From contig JBGSHJ010000036.1 in assembly GCA_041752315.1 (NCBI GenBank), positions 23,709 to 87,708 on the forward strand: 64,000 bases of DNA, given 5' to 3'. Below the pieces are notes generated by a model. It was not told where the DNA came from. It ran no database searches and saw only the letters and a program-made list of their open reading frames with translations. Of the stretch, positions 26,734 to 34,652 are shown piece by piece. The first letter of the stretch is position 1. Each line of letters begins with the position of its first letter. Origin of the DNA: SYFY01 sp041752315 (GTDB lineage: Bacteria; Pseudomonadota; Gammaproteobacteria; Pseudomonadales; Azotimanducaceae). The translations under genes were made by a program, and so were the position numbers.

Positions 26734-27492
26734 ATGGACAGTGCAGACAACGTAACGCACAACCCCTGCGTGCAGGTGATACAGCATGCAGGCTGGGCGG
26801 AGGTGATCCTCTCCAGACCAGAAAGAAAGAACGCGATCATTGGCCCGATGGGGCAGGAACTGGCGGCCGCCCTCGACCAGCTTGATGCCGATGAACGCGT
26901 GAATCTGGTGTTGCTGCGAGGTGCGGGTGGGGCGTTCTGCTCTGGGTTGGATCTGAAGCTGTTCAACGCCGAGCCGGCGCCTGAATGGTTGAAGCAGTTT
27001 CCGGTGATGTGGCGCGCCGCGCATCGGGCGCTGTTCAATTTCAACAAACCCATCGTTGGCGCTCTCGAACGATTTGCCATCAATGGCGGCGCTGCCCTCG
27101 CCATCGCCTGCGACCTGCTCATCGTGGGCGAAGAGTCCTTCCTGCAGGTCGGCGAAGTTCAGATCGGCATGGCGGCGCCCTACAACCTGGCCTGGCTGAA
27201 CCTGCGCCATCCGGAATCCGTCAGTGCCGGGATCGCACTGGTGGGTGATCGACTGAACGGTGCACAGATGCTTCGACTTGGCCTGGCCAGCAGTTGTGTG
27301 CGTGATGACCTTGTACTGACAGAAGCGGACCGTTTGTGCGAGCGACTGGCTGCTTATCCGTCTGGCGCCCTGAAACGCATCAAGACGGGACTGCGTGCAC
27401 GACTCGATGTGAGTGCGGATGCCTGGTTCGATCGTTTTACCGGTATTCATCAGACACCCACACGGCCACCCCAGCTCGCAAAAAGACCATGA
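26734..27492 (+). CDS. Enoyl-CoA hydratase/isomerase family protein
   Basis: A 252-residue crotonase. It has ILSRPERKNAIIGPMGQEL (substrate-binding start), LRGAGGAFCSGLDLKLFN as the first oxyanion loop, and PIVGALERFAINGGAALAIA as the second. In true hydratases the second Glu lies in the segment corresponding to VGEVQIGMAAPYN, where a Glu is present (VGEVQIG), so activity is plausible. Start at ATG 26734, GTG 26728 being an in-frame alternative. It is followed 38 bp later by an acyl-CoA dehydrogenase; together they suggest beta-oxidation of a side chain or ring fragment. Confidence 0.82.
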   Translation: MDSADNVTHNPCVQVIQHAGWAEVILSRPERKNAIIGPMGQELAAALDQLDADERVNLVLLRGAGGAFCSGLDLKLFNAEPAPEWLKQFPVMWRAAHRALFNFNKPIVGALERFAINGGAALAIACDLLIVGEESFLQVGEVQIGMAAPYNLAWLNLRHPESVSAGIALVGDRLNGAQMLRLGLASSCVRDDLVLTEADRLCERLAAYPSGALKRIKTGLRARLDVSADAWFDRFTGIHQTPTRPPQLAKRP

Positions 27493-27506
27493 CAAGGCCA
27501 TGACAA
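27487..27506 (+). repeat. Tandem duplication at the stop codon of the enoyl-CoA hydratase
   Basis: CCATGACAA occurs twice with an 11-bp period; the first copy contains the real TGA (27490-27492). It is a weaker version of the stop-codon repeats at 520-563 and 6979-7020. Confidence 0.6.
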
Positions 27507-27530
27507 CAGCGCCCCGACCGGGAGGCAGCG

Positions 27531-28691
27531 ATGCGTAATTCACTGACGCGCGAACAGGCTGCCCTGCTCCGCGACTTCGAAGCCTTTCTGAAGGCAGAAC
27601 TGCCACCGACGCTTGCCGACAAGGTACGCCGTGGCGCCAGCATCAACCGCGAGGAGCTGACCGACTGGACGCAGCGCCTCGATGCCAGGGGCTGGGCTGC
27701 ACCTAACTGGCCGGTTGAACACGGAGGTACCGGCTGGTCACTTGTTGAACGGCACCTCTTTGACGTGGCCTGTCGCGCAGCGCATGCACCACCATTGTCA
27801 GGCTTCGGGTCGAACATGGTCGGCCCGGCGATCATCCGTTACGGCTCGACTGAGCAAAAAGCCCGCTTTCTCCCGGCGACGCGACGTGCGGAGCTCTGGT
27901 GGTGCCAGGGATATTCGGAGCCTCAGGCGGGGTCGGATCTGGCCTCGCTTGCAACCCGTGCGGAGCGGGATGGGGATGACTACGTCGTCAACGGACAGAA
28001 GACATGGACCAGCGGTGCCGAGCATGCGGACTGGATCTTCTGCCTCGTACGCACCAATCCGACGGTGCAGATGCAGAAAGGCATCAGCTTCCTGTTGATC
28101 GATCTGGCAAGCCCTGGTGTGACCATCACACCTCTGTATGCCTTCAACGGTAAACGCCTCTGGAACCAGGTGTTTTTCGACAACGTGCGGGTGCCTGTCA
28201 CCAACCGCCTCGGCGACGAAGACCGTGGCTGGACGGTGGCCAAAAGCCTGCTCGGTGATGAACGACTCATGGTATCTCGCGTTGCGGAAAATCGACGCCT
28301 GCTCGCGCGTGTGCAGGAGACACTCGAACTACTGCCGGGAACGGATGCCATGCGTTCGCGGCTGTCGACGCTGGGTATACGGCTGGAAGCGCTGGAAGCC
28401 TCCAGCCTGCGTCTGCTCACCCTTGCGGATCAGGGTGGAACCATCGGTGCCGAACCTTCGATGCTCAAACTCCTGGGGTCAACACTGGTGCAGGCGTTTG
28501 ATGAGCTCCTGTTCGACGTTGCGGGTCATTGGGCGATTCCGAACGATGGTGCCGGAAAGACAGTGCCTGTGGGACCGCCCGATGTTGAATACATCGCCGC
28601 CGGCCGGTACCACCATCGTGGTTACACGATCGCCGGTGGCAGCAGCGAAGTGCAGCACAACATCATTGCGAAGGAAGTGCTCGGTCTCTGA
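27531..28691 (+). CDS. Acyl-CoA dehydrogenase
   Basis: A 386-residue flavoenzyme with the family signatures GYSEPQAGSDLASLATRAER (flavin/substrate motif) and GAEHADWIFCLVRT. The C-terminal YHHRGYTIAGGSSEVQHNII closes the FAD site. The length equals the normal family length. It would introduce an alpha-beta double bond in an acyl-CoA, feeding electrons to ETF. It follows the enoyl-CoA hydratase on the same strand and is probably co-transcribed. Divergent acyl-CoA dehydrogenases of this kind often act on steroid or terpenoid side chains. Confidence 0.85.
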   Translation: MRNSLTREQAALLRDFEAFLKAELPPTLADKVRRGASINREELTDWTQRLDARGWAAPNWPVEHGGTGWSLVERHLFDVACRAAHAPPLSGFGSNMVGPAIIRYGSTEQKARFLPATRRAELWWCQGYSEPQAGSDLASLATRAERDGDDYVVNGQKTWTSGAEHADWIFCLVRTNPTVQMQKGISFLLIDLASPGVTITPLYAFNGKRLWNQVFFDNVRVPVTNRLGDEDRGWTVAKSLLGDERLMVSRVAENRRLLARVQETLELLPGTDAMRSRLSTLGIRLEALEASSLRLLTLADQGGTIGAEPSMLKLLGSTLVQAFDELLFDVAGHWAIPNDGAGKTVPVGPPDVEYIAAGRYHHRGYTIAGGSSEVQHNIIAKEVLGL

Positions 28692-28894
28692 GAGCCAAAC
28701 CAGATGGGGTCGTTCGCGGCAGTGGCAAAACACTGTTCATGACCGGAGCCGGAAGGTCCGAACTTGAGGCGCGACCGTTGAAGGGAGATGACGTTGCGGT
28801 TCTTCAATGGCCTGGTATTTGATCGGCGGCGACTTCAGGGGTATCGATGGAGAGAGTGGACACCTGCTGCAATCCTCCGAGGGTAATTCACGCG

Positions 28895-28909
28895 CGAGGT
28901 GTGCCCTCG
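28895..28909. repeat. Variant copy of the 15-nt hairpin repeat
   Basis: CGAGGTGTGCCCTCG, a 5-bp stem with a 5-nt loop, lies upstream of the lipoprotein gene. It differs from the main repeat by one loop base. It is the leftmost member of the set around the LanC-like gene. Confidence 0.65.
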
Positions 28910-28972
28910 CAGGTTTACGTGCAATCGAGGCAGGGTCAGGCGCGGAACCACACGAAGAGTGCCTTGCGGAGA

Positions 28973-29722
28973 ATGCCCGGCTTGCTGTCCGTTCTGGTCC
29001 TGACCCAGCTCGTTGCGTGCACCGCCGATCAGCACACCCCCGATCCCGACTACGCAGCAACGCGTTACAAGGAAATTCTCGAGATCACCGACGAAAGGTC
29101 CCGGATCGCGGAAGAAATGGCCCTGTTTCTGGGTGTGGGAGTTCCCACCGCGCCCGCTTCCGTTGCGGAACTTGGCAAACGCCTGAACGACGTGTGGATA
29201 CTGCCCGTGCTCCTGGAAATCAGTTTTTTTGACGGGATCACGGCACACGACCTAGACACGCTGTCCGAAGCTGGCCCGGTTCTCGAGGTGATGGATGTCA
29301 CGCTTCAGGCGCTTGAATCCCAGGGCCTGTTGAACACCATGACGATCCCTTCGGTATCGAACTGGGACGCATCGCCAGGCGAGGTGGTCATTCACTTTGC
29401 GCGCCAGAACCTTCTGCATCACAAGATCGCCGTGCGGATGGGGATTCCCGATCCAGGAGGCATGCAACAGGTGTTCGAACGATTCGCCGATCCGGAATCA
29501 CCGTGCGTCCACCGCGTAAGTGTCCTGGTCAACGGACTCACGGCAGCCAGGTTGGCCGAACCGCTTGCCGGTAGACGGGTGCATGTTGGGGAACGGTCAC
29601 TGATTTCCGACCTCTTTGCTGTCATTGACTGGCTGTTCATAAGAGTTCGGAAGACTCTGCCGCCGCTGCCAGCGGGTCTGAATGGCCTCGGTGCAACTAC
29701 GGTGGGCGTCGTTCCGACGTAG
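28973..29722 (+). CDS. Lipoprotein of unknown function
   Basis: A 249-residue protein whose N-terminus (MPGLLSVLVLTQLVACTADQ) is a lipoprotein signal with lipobox LVAC, so it should be a membrane-anchored periplasmic protein. The mature part is helical, without a motif I recognise. A GGAG lies only one base before the ATG, so a different start (the frame is open from 28847) is possible. It sits between the acyl-CoA dehydrogenase and the repeat-flanked LanC-like gene. Confidence 0.6.
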   Translation: MPGLLSVLVLTQLVACTADQHTPDPDYAATRYKEILEITDERSRIAEEMALFLGVGVPTAPASVAELGKRLNDVWILPVLLEISFFDGITAHDLDTLSEAGPVLEVMDVTLQALESQGLLNTMTIPSVSNWDASPGEVVIHFARQNLLHHKIAVRMGIPDPGGMQQVFERFADPESPCVHRVSVLVNGLTAARLAEPLAGRRVHVGERSLISDLFAVIDWLFIRVRKTLPPLPAGLNGLGATTVGVVPT

Positions 29723-29819
29723 GTGTCTTCGTCCGTTGGCAGGGTCGGTCAAGAGCCCGGCGAGGTCTGAGATCACTGCATGGGTTCATCCTGACGGCAA
29801 GAATGGCGCGGTCGATCCC

Positions 29820-29886
29820 CGAGGTGTGTCCTCGTGTTCAAACCAACCCGAGGTGTGTCCTCGTACTCGCTCGAGGTGTGTCCTCG
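29820..29886. repeat. Three hairpin repeats downstream of the LanC-like gene
   Basis: Three exact copies of CGAGGTGTGTCCTCG occur at 29820-29834, 29849-29863 and 29872-29886. Each can fold as a CGAGG/CCTCG stem with a TGTGT loop. The first and third are both followed by TGTTCAAACC, so the repeated unit is larger than the palindrome. They lie 18 bp beyond the stop of the LanC-like gene. Confidence 0.85.
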
Positions 29887-29903
29887 TGTTCAAACCTGCA
29901 ACG

Positions 29904-31241
29904 TCAGAACACGTCGAGCAGCGGGATGCGCGCGCGTGCAGCCAGGCAATCCTGCAGGAACAACGCAAGTCCGAGGTCACCGGTCCACAACGAGAACTTG
30001 CGCTGCCCGTGTTCACGGACGGCGCGCTGGGCGTGCTCGATGCCATGCATGCCGAATCGGCGTGCGCGCTCGAGCCAGAGGGAGTCACCGGTGCGTTCGA
30101 ACAGTTTCAGGAACGCGTAACCGCTGCCCGGCGCCCCGTGGCAGATCGATGGCAGCTTGTCTGTCGGGCCTGCAAGCCAAACGAGTTCACCGGCGCCAAG
30201 CAGCAACTCGTCGAACGCCGTGTCCTGTCCGGCTGGAACCCAAGCCGCACAGCTGATCATGCCCGGCGCGCCGATGCAGTGCTGCAGCCAGAGTACGTCC
30301 GGCTCTGGATGTGTGGTATCACCCACGGCAAGTGGCCAGTTCGCGAAAGCGCCTTCGCGTCGCGCGGTAGCGAGCAGAACGTGGCGTGTTCGGCGCGTCA
30401 GCTCGCGAGGGGTACCACCGAGGACGTCGGACGTCGCGTTTCCGAAGGCTGACGGGCCAAAGCAGGCAACGCCGCGCGCGAGCGCAAAGGTGATTCCGCC
30501 GAGCCCATGCAACGCACCCATCTGTCGGGCCGTGTGGCCGTAGATCGTCTGCAGCCAGTGGTGACCACCAAACGCTGGTTCATCGATCCAGCGCGACCAA
30601 AGCGCATTGGCAATGCGCGAGAAGCTGCGTGCCCAACGCGCCTCGCCACTACGCTCGAAGGCAAACACCGCAGCCAGCAGACCGCCGGCTGCACCGAGTG
30701 CAAATCCGAGTTCGGTGCGCGCGGCTGTGCGGTCGATTGCGTCCTCCAGCGCATCGGCTGACAGGTCGATGCCTGCCCTATCCGCTGCAGCGTTCGCGCG
30801 TTCGCGACGATCTGCCCAGGCGAGCAGGCGCAGACCCGTCTCGCCAATCGCAAAAGCCGGGTCGGGCGGCCGCCCCAGCGCGATGTCATCCACGCGCTGC
30901 CGCATCGGCAGCGAGTCGATGAGGCCGCTATCCTCCATGGCCGCGACCTGGGCACCCTGGGAGCGCAGGCGACGCAAGGCCCACAACACACCACCAGCAC
31001 CATTGAACAACGGTTTCAGGCAGTCGGCCGGCCGTTCCGGCGAGCGATCCAGGGGGTGCACTGGCCAAAGCCGCTCGCCCTCGAATGCGTCGAATGTGTC
31101 CGTCGCAATGCGGTCGATGGCCGCACGTACCACAGCTTCATCCCATTGGGCGTTAGTCAGCGCGACGTGACGTCCTGGCTCATGCAGCACGGTAATCCAC
31201 TCGTAGACAGTAGTGCACGATACCGGGAAGTCGCGATCCAT
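29904..31241 (-). CDS. LanC/LANCL-like protein
   Basis: A protein of about 445 residues with the alpha-alpha barrel repeats of the lanthionine synthetase C family. These are FNGAGGVLWALRRL, LGAAGGLLAAVFAF, LGGITFALARG, LQHCIGAPGMI, SICHGAPGSGYAFLKLF and LWTGDLGLALFLQDC. The Cys of HCIGAPG and the Cys-His of ICHGAPG are the zinc ligands of LanC, so a metal site should be present. No LanB, LanM or precursor peptide is nearby, so a role like the eukaryotic LANCL proteins (glutathione addition to dehydroamino acids) is as likely as lantibiotic cyclisation. The start is uncertain: ATG 31241 and GTG 31280 both fall in repeat sequence. Confidence 0.75.
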   Translation of the reverse strand: MDRDFPVSCTTVYEWITVLHEPGRHVALTNAQWDEAVVRAAIDRIATDTFDAFEGERLWPVHPLDRSPERPADCLKPLFNGAGGVLWALRRLRSQGAQVAAMEDSGLIDSLPMRQRVDDIALGRPPDPAFAIGETGLRLLAWADRRERANAAADRAGIDLSADALEDAIDRTAARTELGFALGAAGGLLAAVFAFERSGEARWARSFSRIANALWSRWIDEPAFGGHHWLQTIYGHTARQMGALHGLGGITFALARGVACFGPSAFGNATSDVLGGTPRELTRRTRHVLLATARREGAFANWPLAVGDTTHPEPDVLWLQHCIGAPGMISCAAWVPAGQDTAFDELLLGAGELVWLAGPTDKLPSICHGAPGSGYAFLKLFERTGDSLWLERARRFGMHGIEHAQRAVREHGQRKFSLWTGDLGLALFLQDCLAARARIPLLDVF

Positions 31242-31294
31242 GGGGTCGCGATCCACGGGGCCACACCTCGCGCGATCCACGAGGTGTGGCCTCG
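31231..31294. repeat. 15-bp tandem repeats at the 5-prime end of the LanC-like gene
   Basis: The unit TCGCGATCCATGGGG (31231-31245) is followed directly by TCGCGATCCACGGGG (31246-31260) and, after 10 bp, by a third partial copy, GCGATCCACGAGG. If translated, the unit adds five-residue repeats (MDRDP-like) before the conserved part. It merges with a hairpin repeat copy at 31280-31294. Confidence 0.7.
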
Positions 31295-31370
31295 TAGAAC
31301 TTCAGTAGAACCGTCGTAGAACCGCCCGAGGTGTGTCCTCGTTTAACGATCTTCCCGAGGTGTGTCCTCG
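31256..31370. repeat. Four hairpin repeats upstream of the LanC-like gene
   Basis: Copies lie at 31280-31294 (CGAGGTGTGGCCTCG), 31327-31341 and 31356-31370 (both exactly CGAGGTGTGTCCTCG). A diverged reverse-oriented copy lies at 31256-31270. They fill the gap between the LanC-like gene and the small membrane protein gene, so the LanC-like gene is bracketed on both sides. Confidence 0.8.
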
Positions 31371-31396
31371 TACAACCGCGACGCTAGCCGTCGAAT

Positions 31397-31840
31397 TCAG
31401 TGCGCCTGGGCGAGGAAGCCGTTCGAGCCGATCAATCCCGCCAGCACAGCCTGAAGCCTCATTTCACCCCGTTTCTGCCAGGCGAGCATCAATGCTGGCA
31501 ACAGGGCCAGCAAGCTGCCCAGTATCAGCATTGGGACACCCGGTGAGCCAACGGCCACCAAGGCGATTCCGCCAAGCAGGCCGGCGCCAGCCAGCGCGCG
31601 AGGAAACGGTGCCGGCAGAGGTCCCCACATGAGTCTGAGCACGACGGTTGAGCCACCGGCCTGACGCTGGACGTCCACCTCGGCGGCCGCAGGCAAGGTG
31701 ACGGGCAGTCGCTTCAGGAAAAACTTCGGCGGCGATCTCCCGGCGTGAAAGCTCAGACCGGAGCCATCACCAGCTCCCAGCGATTGAAAAGCCGAGTTCA
31801 CCTGTTCGGGACGCAGGGAGGTATAGGTTGCGACATGCAT
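31397..31840 (-). CDS. Small membrane protein of unknown function
   Basis: A 147-residue protein: a polar N-terminal region of about 80 residues, two closely spaced hydrophobic segments (AGAGLLGGIALVAVG and VPMLILGSLLALLPALMLAW), and a short C-terminal tail. No family recognised. It is upstream of and co-directional with the LanC-like gene, with the hairpin repeats between them, and divergent from the GAPDH gene. Confidence 0.6.
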   Translation of the reverse strand: MHVATYTSLRPEQVNSAFQSLGAGDGSGLSFHAGRSPPKFFLKRLPVTLPAAAEVDVQRQAGGSTVVLRLMWGPLPAPFPRALAGAGLLGGIALVAVGSPGVPMLILGSLLALLPALMLAWQKRGEMRLQAVLAGLIGSNGFLAQAH

Positions 31841-32007
31841 GCGCGAATGATCCGGCCCATTCGTGACATGCAGGTGAAGAGAACGGCGCAGAAAAATAGG
31901 CGTTGGCAGGAAGGCAGCCCGTTCTTCGGGTGTCTGGGGTAAGCTTCCCCCTGCGCCATTTTGTCAGACCGGTGTTTACCGGTATCGATTCAGGAGACAG
32001 CTGTACC

Positions 32008-33039
32008 ATGCCCGCACCGAAAATTGCCATCAACGGTTTTGGACGGATTGGTCGCACCGTCACGCGCATCGCCAAACTCCGCAAGCATTTTGATGTGGTG
32101 GCCGTCAACGATCTCGCGCCACCCGAAGCCCTGGCCTATGCATTCAAGTTCGACAGTGTGCATGGCATTTATCCGGGTGAAATATCCCTCAATGGCGATG
32201 TACTCACCATCGATGGCGATCCCTTCCGCGTCCTGAGTGAAAAAGATCCGACGAAGCTGCCGTGGAAGGAACTCGGTGTTGATTACGTCATCGAAAGCAC
32301 CGGCAAATTCCGCAAGGTCAGTGAACTGGAGGCGCATCTCAAACAAGGCGCCCGACGGGTACTGATCACCGTGCCGACCAAGGATGATCTCGACAGCACC
32401 GTGGTGCTGGGTGTGAACGACCATGTCCTGAAAGCGGATTCGACCATCATCAGCAATGCCAGCTGCACCACCAACTGTGCGGCGCCTATGGCGATGGTAC
32501 TGCATGAGGCGTTTGGCATCAGGCGTGGGCTGATGAACACCATCCATGCCTACACGGCGGACCAGAACCTCGTGGATTCCCCACACGCCGACTTCCGTCG
32601 TTCACGACACGCGGCACTGAACATCATTCCCACGAGTACCGGTGCCGCCAGCGCCATTGGACGCGTCATTCCGGATCTGGCGGGAAAACTCGATGGTCTC
32701 GCCATGCGGGTTCCCGTACCCGATGGCAGTGTTGTGGATCTGACGCTGGAATTGTTGACGACGGTTACCGCAGAACAGATCAACGCGGCGTTTCGAACCG
32801 CGGCCAACGGTCGATTGAAGGGGATATTGCAGTACTGCACGGATGCCGTTGTTTCCAGCGACATCGTCGGCAACAGTCACAGCTGTGTCTTTGATGCCGA
32901 GCTGACCCAGGTCATCGGCGGGGAATTAGTCAAGGTGATCGGCTGGTACGACAACGAATGGGGTTACTCCTGCCGGGTGGAAGACCTCATTCAGAAGATC
33001 GGTCGCATGGACGGACTGGAGCCCGAGTTTGCCACCTGA
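32008..33039 (+). CDS. Type I glyceraldehyde-3-phosphate dehydrogenase
   Basis: A 343-residue GAPDH with NGFGRIGR (Rossmann), catalytic Cys153 in SNASCTTNCAAP, the TAYTADQ-type stretch HAYTADQNLVDSPH, RVPVPDGSVVDLT and the C-terminal WYDNEWGYSCRV. It converts glyceraldehyde 3-phosphate to 1,3-bisphosphoglycerate with NAD(P). The residue after the first beta-sheet is Asp (VNDLA), which usually favours NAD. The ATG at 32008 has AGGAGA seven bases upstream. Which GAPDH isoform (glycolytic or gluconeogenic) cannot be told. The SAP-domain gene overlaps its stop. Confidence 0.93.
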   Translation: MPAPKIAINGFGRIGRTVTRIAKLRKHFDVVAVNDLAPPEALAYAFKFDSVHGIYPGEISLNGDVLTIDGDPFRVLSEKDPTKLPWKELGVDYVIESTGKFRKVSELEAHLKQGARRVLITVPTKDDLDSTVVLGVNDHVLKADSTIISNASCTTNCAAPMAMVLHEAFGIRRGLMNTIHAYTADQNLVDSPHADFRRSRHAALNIIPTSTGAASAIGRVIPDLAGKLDGLAMRVPVPDGSVVDLTLELLTTVTAEQINAAFRTAANGRLKGILQYCTDAVVSSDIVGNSHSCVFDAELTQVIGGELVKVIGWYDNEWGYSCRVEDLIQKIGRMDGLEPEFAT

Positions 33040-33598
33040 GGGCGTTGCAGAAACGCGCCCGGCGCTTTCACGCAAACTCTCCGCAACCGAGTTTCTGCGC
33101 TGGTACTGGTTAAAAGCCGAGCTCTTCGAATTTGCTCGCTCGCTGGGTATCTCACCTGGGGGATCAAAAGACGCAATCACGAACCGTATCGCCGCGTTCC
33201 TGGATGGAAAGGATTTACCCCGCCCGGAAACCCTGCGAAAGAACGGTGCGACACAACTCGCCGAACCCCTGACACGTTCGACGCTGATACCGGCCGGTCA
33301 GCGTTCGAGCCAGGTCCTGCGTCGGTTTTTCGAACGTGAAATCGGGCCAGGGTTCCGATTTGATTCCGCGATGCGCACCTTCCTTGAGGAAGGCCGCGGT
33401 GATCAAACCCTGGGTGATGCCATAACTTTTTACCAGACACAACGGCCGAAGGAACCCAACCCCATCGGCGCCCAGTTTGAGCTGAATCGTTTCACCCGAA
33501 CCTTCTACGAACAGCATCCGACGGGAACCGCCGGGGAACTCAAGGCCGCCTGGATGAAGTACCGATCGCTTCCAGTGGATCGACGCGGTCGTGCCTGA
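33029..33598 (+). CDS. SAP-domain protein (DUF6434-like)
   Basis: A 189-residue protein. The N-terminal half has a SAP-like helix-extended-helix, LSATEFLRWYWLKAELFEFA then LGISPGGSKDAITNRIAAFL. The C-terminal half contains HPTGTAGELKAAWMKYRSLP, as seen in DUF6434 proteins. SAP modules bind DNA; the cellular role of these proteins is unknown. The start is a TTG at 33029 that overlaps the GAPDH stop by 11 bp and follows a GGAG, so it is probably co-translated. Confidence 0.72.
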   Translation: MPPEGVAETRPALSRKLSATEFLRWYWLKAELFEFARSLGISPGGSKDAITNRIAAFLDGKDLPRPETLRKNGATQLAEPLTRSTLIPAGQRSSQVLRRFFEREIGPGFRFDSAMRTFLEEGRGDQTLGDAITFYQTQRPKEPNPIGAQFELNRFTRTFYEQHPTGTAGELKAAWMKYRSLPVDRRGRA

Positions 33599-33634
33599 TC
33601 CCTTGTCGACAGGCAAACAGGTGCAGAGAAACCG

Positions 33635-34474
33635 GTGACCGCCACCGCAGCCAGAATTCACGGCTTGCACGACTTCCGCATGGAAGACGTCGAGTACAGC
33701 ATCGTGACTCTCGGCGCGGCGCAGATCCTGGAACGACCGGCGGGGATAGCAGGCTACTTTTACCATGTGCTGAACGGCCGCATCGAGATTGCGGAAACCG
33801 GGCGACCACCGTTGCAGATCGGACATCGCGATACTGCCATGGTGGAAGGTCACATCCCCCACGTCATCTGCAACAACACAGACACTGCCGCCACACTGCT
33901 CATCGGTGCGGAGCCTTTTGAACATCTGTCCTGGCTGGGTTCGAACACCCCGGTGGTCTGTCATCGGGTCGACAGCGGCCATCCGCTGATGAAACGCCTG
34001 CTGCTGGCGATGGATCTGGTCATCGAAGAAATCACCAATCCGGATACTGCACCCGACCAGCTGACGCTGGAGCGTACCGCCGAGCTGATCCTGTTCTACT
34101 TCTTTCGCTTGCGAAATCCGGTGACTGGCAAGCTCGACGCGTACCCCTGGGCCGATACCCGAATGGTCCGTGCCGTCACTGCCATGAACAACAACCCGAC
34201 CAGACAATGGACGTTGGATCAACTGGCCGAAATCGCCACCATGTCCCGATCTGCGTTTGCCGAACGATTCAAATCACTGGTGGGAGAAACACCCATGCAG
34301 CTGCTGGCATCGATCCGCCTGAAGTACGCCGCTCGTCTGCTGCTGGAAGGCCATACCATCCAGCGTACCGCGATGGATGCTGGTTATGGTTCCGAAGAGT
34401 CATTCAACCGCGCCTTCAAACGGTACTTCAGCATCACTCCAGGCCGATGGATTCGTGAACGTCGCGCCTGCTGA
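33635..34474 (+). CDS. AraC-family regulator with cupin-type sensor domain
   Basis: A 279-residue regulator. An N-terminal cupin_6-like domain (AGIAGYFYHVLNGRIEI, VEGHIPHVICNN) is followed by a C-terminal double helix-turn-helix (WTLDQLAEIATMSRSAFAER and HTIQRTAMDAGYGSEESFNR, ending FSITPGRWIRERR). GTG start at 33635. It lies directly upstream of, and in the same direction as, the ring-hydroxylating dioxygenase genes and is the best candidate regulator for them. Confidence 0.87.
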   Translation: MTATAARIHGLHDFRMEDVEYSIVTLGAAQILERPAGIAGYFYHVLNGRIEIAETGRPPLQIGHRDTAMVEGHIPHVICNNTDTAATLLIGAEPFEHLSWLGSNTPVVCHRVDSGHPLMKRLLLAMDLVIEEITNPDTAPDQLTLERTAELILFYFFRLRNPVTGKLDAYPWADTRMVRAVTAMNNNPTRQWTLDQLAEIATMSRSAFAERFKSLVGETPMQLLASIRLKYAARLLLEGHTIQRTAMDAGYGSEESFNRAFKRYFSITPGRWIRERRAC

Positions 34475-34652
34475 ATCAGGCTCCCCGAACCCGTTGGTCC
34501 GGGTGATCATCCAGGTACCAGGATGACGCAGTCCGCTTGCGGGCGGTTCAACTCTGGACGATGGATCAATTTTTCCGGCTTTCCCTGCGCCTTTTGGTGC
34601 GGAACAATCGATCGTTGTCAGAGGGTTGTCGGATCGAGGGGGAGAACACGCC

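Noticed and set aside
31280..31280. GTG at 31280 as the start of the LanC-like gene
   Set aside because: It would place the first 13 codons inside hairpin and tandem repeats; ATG 31241 was preferred, though neither has a good ribosome site.
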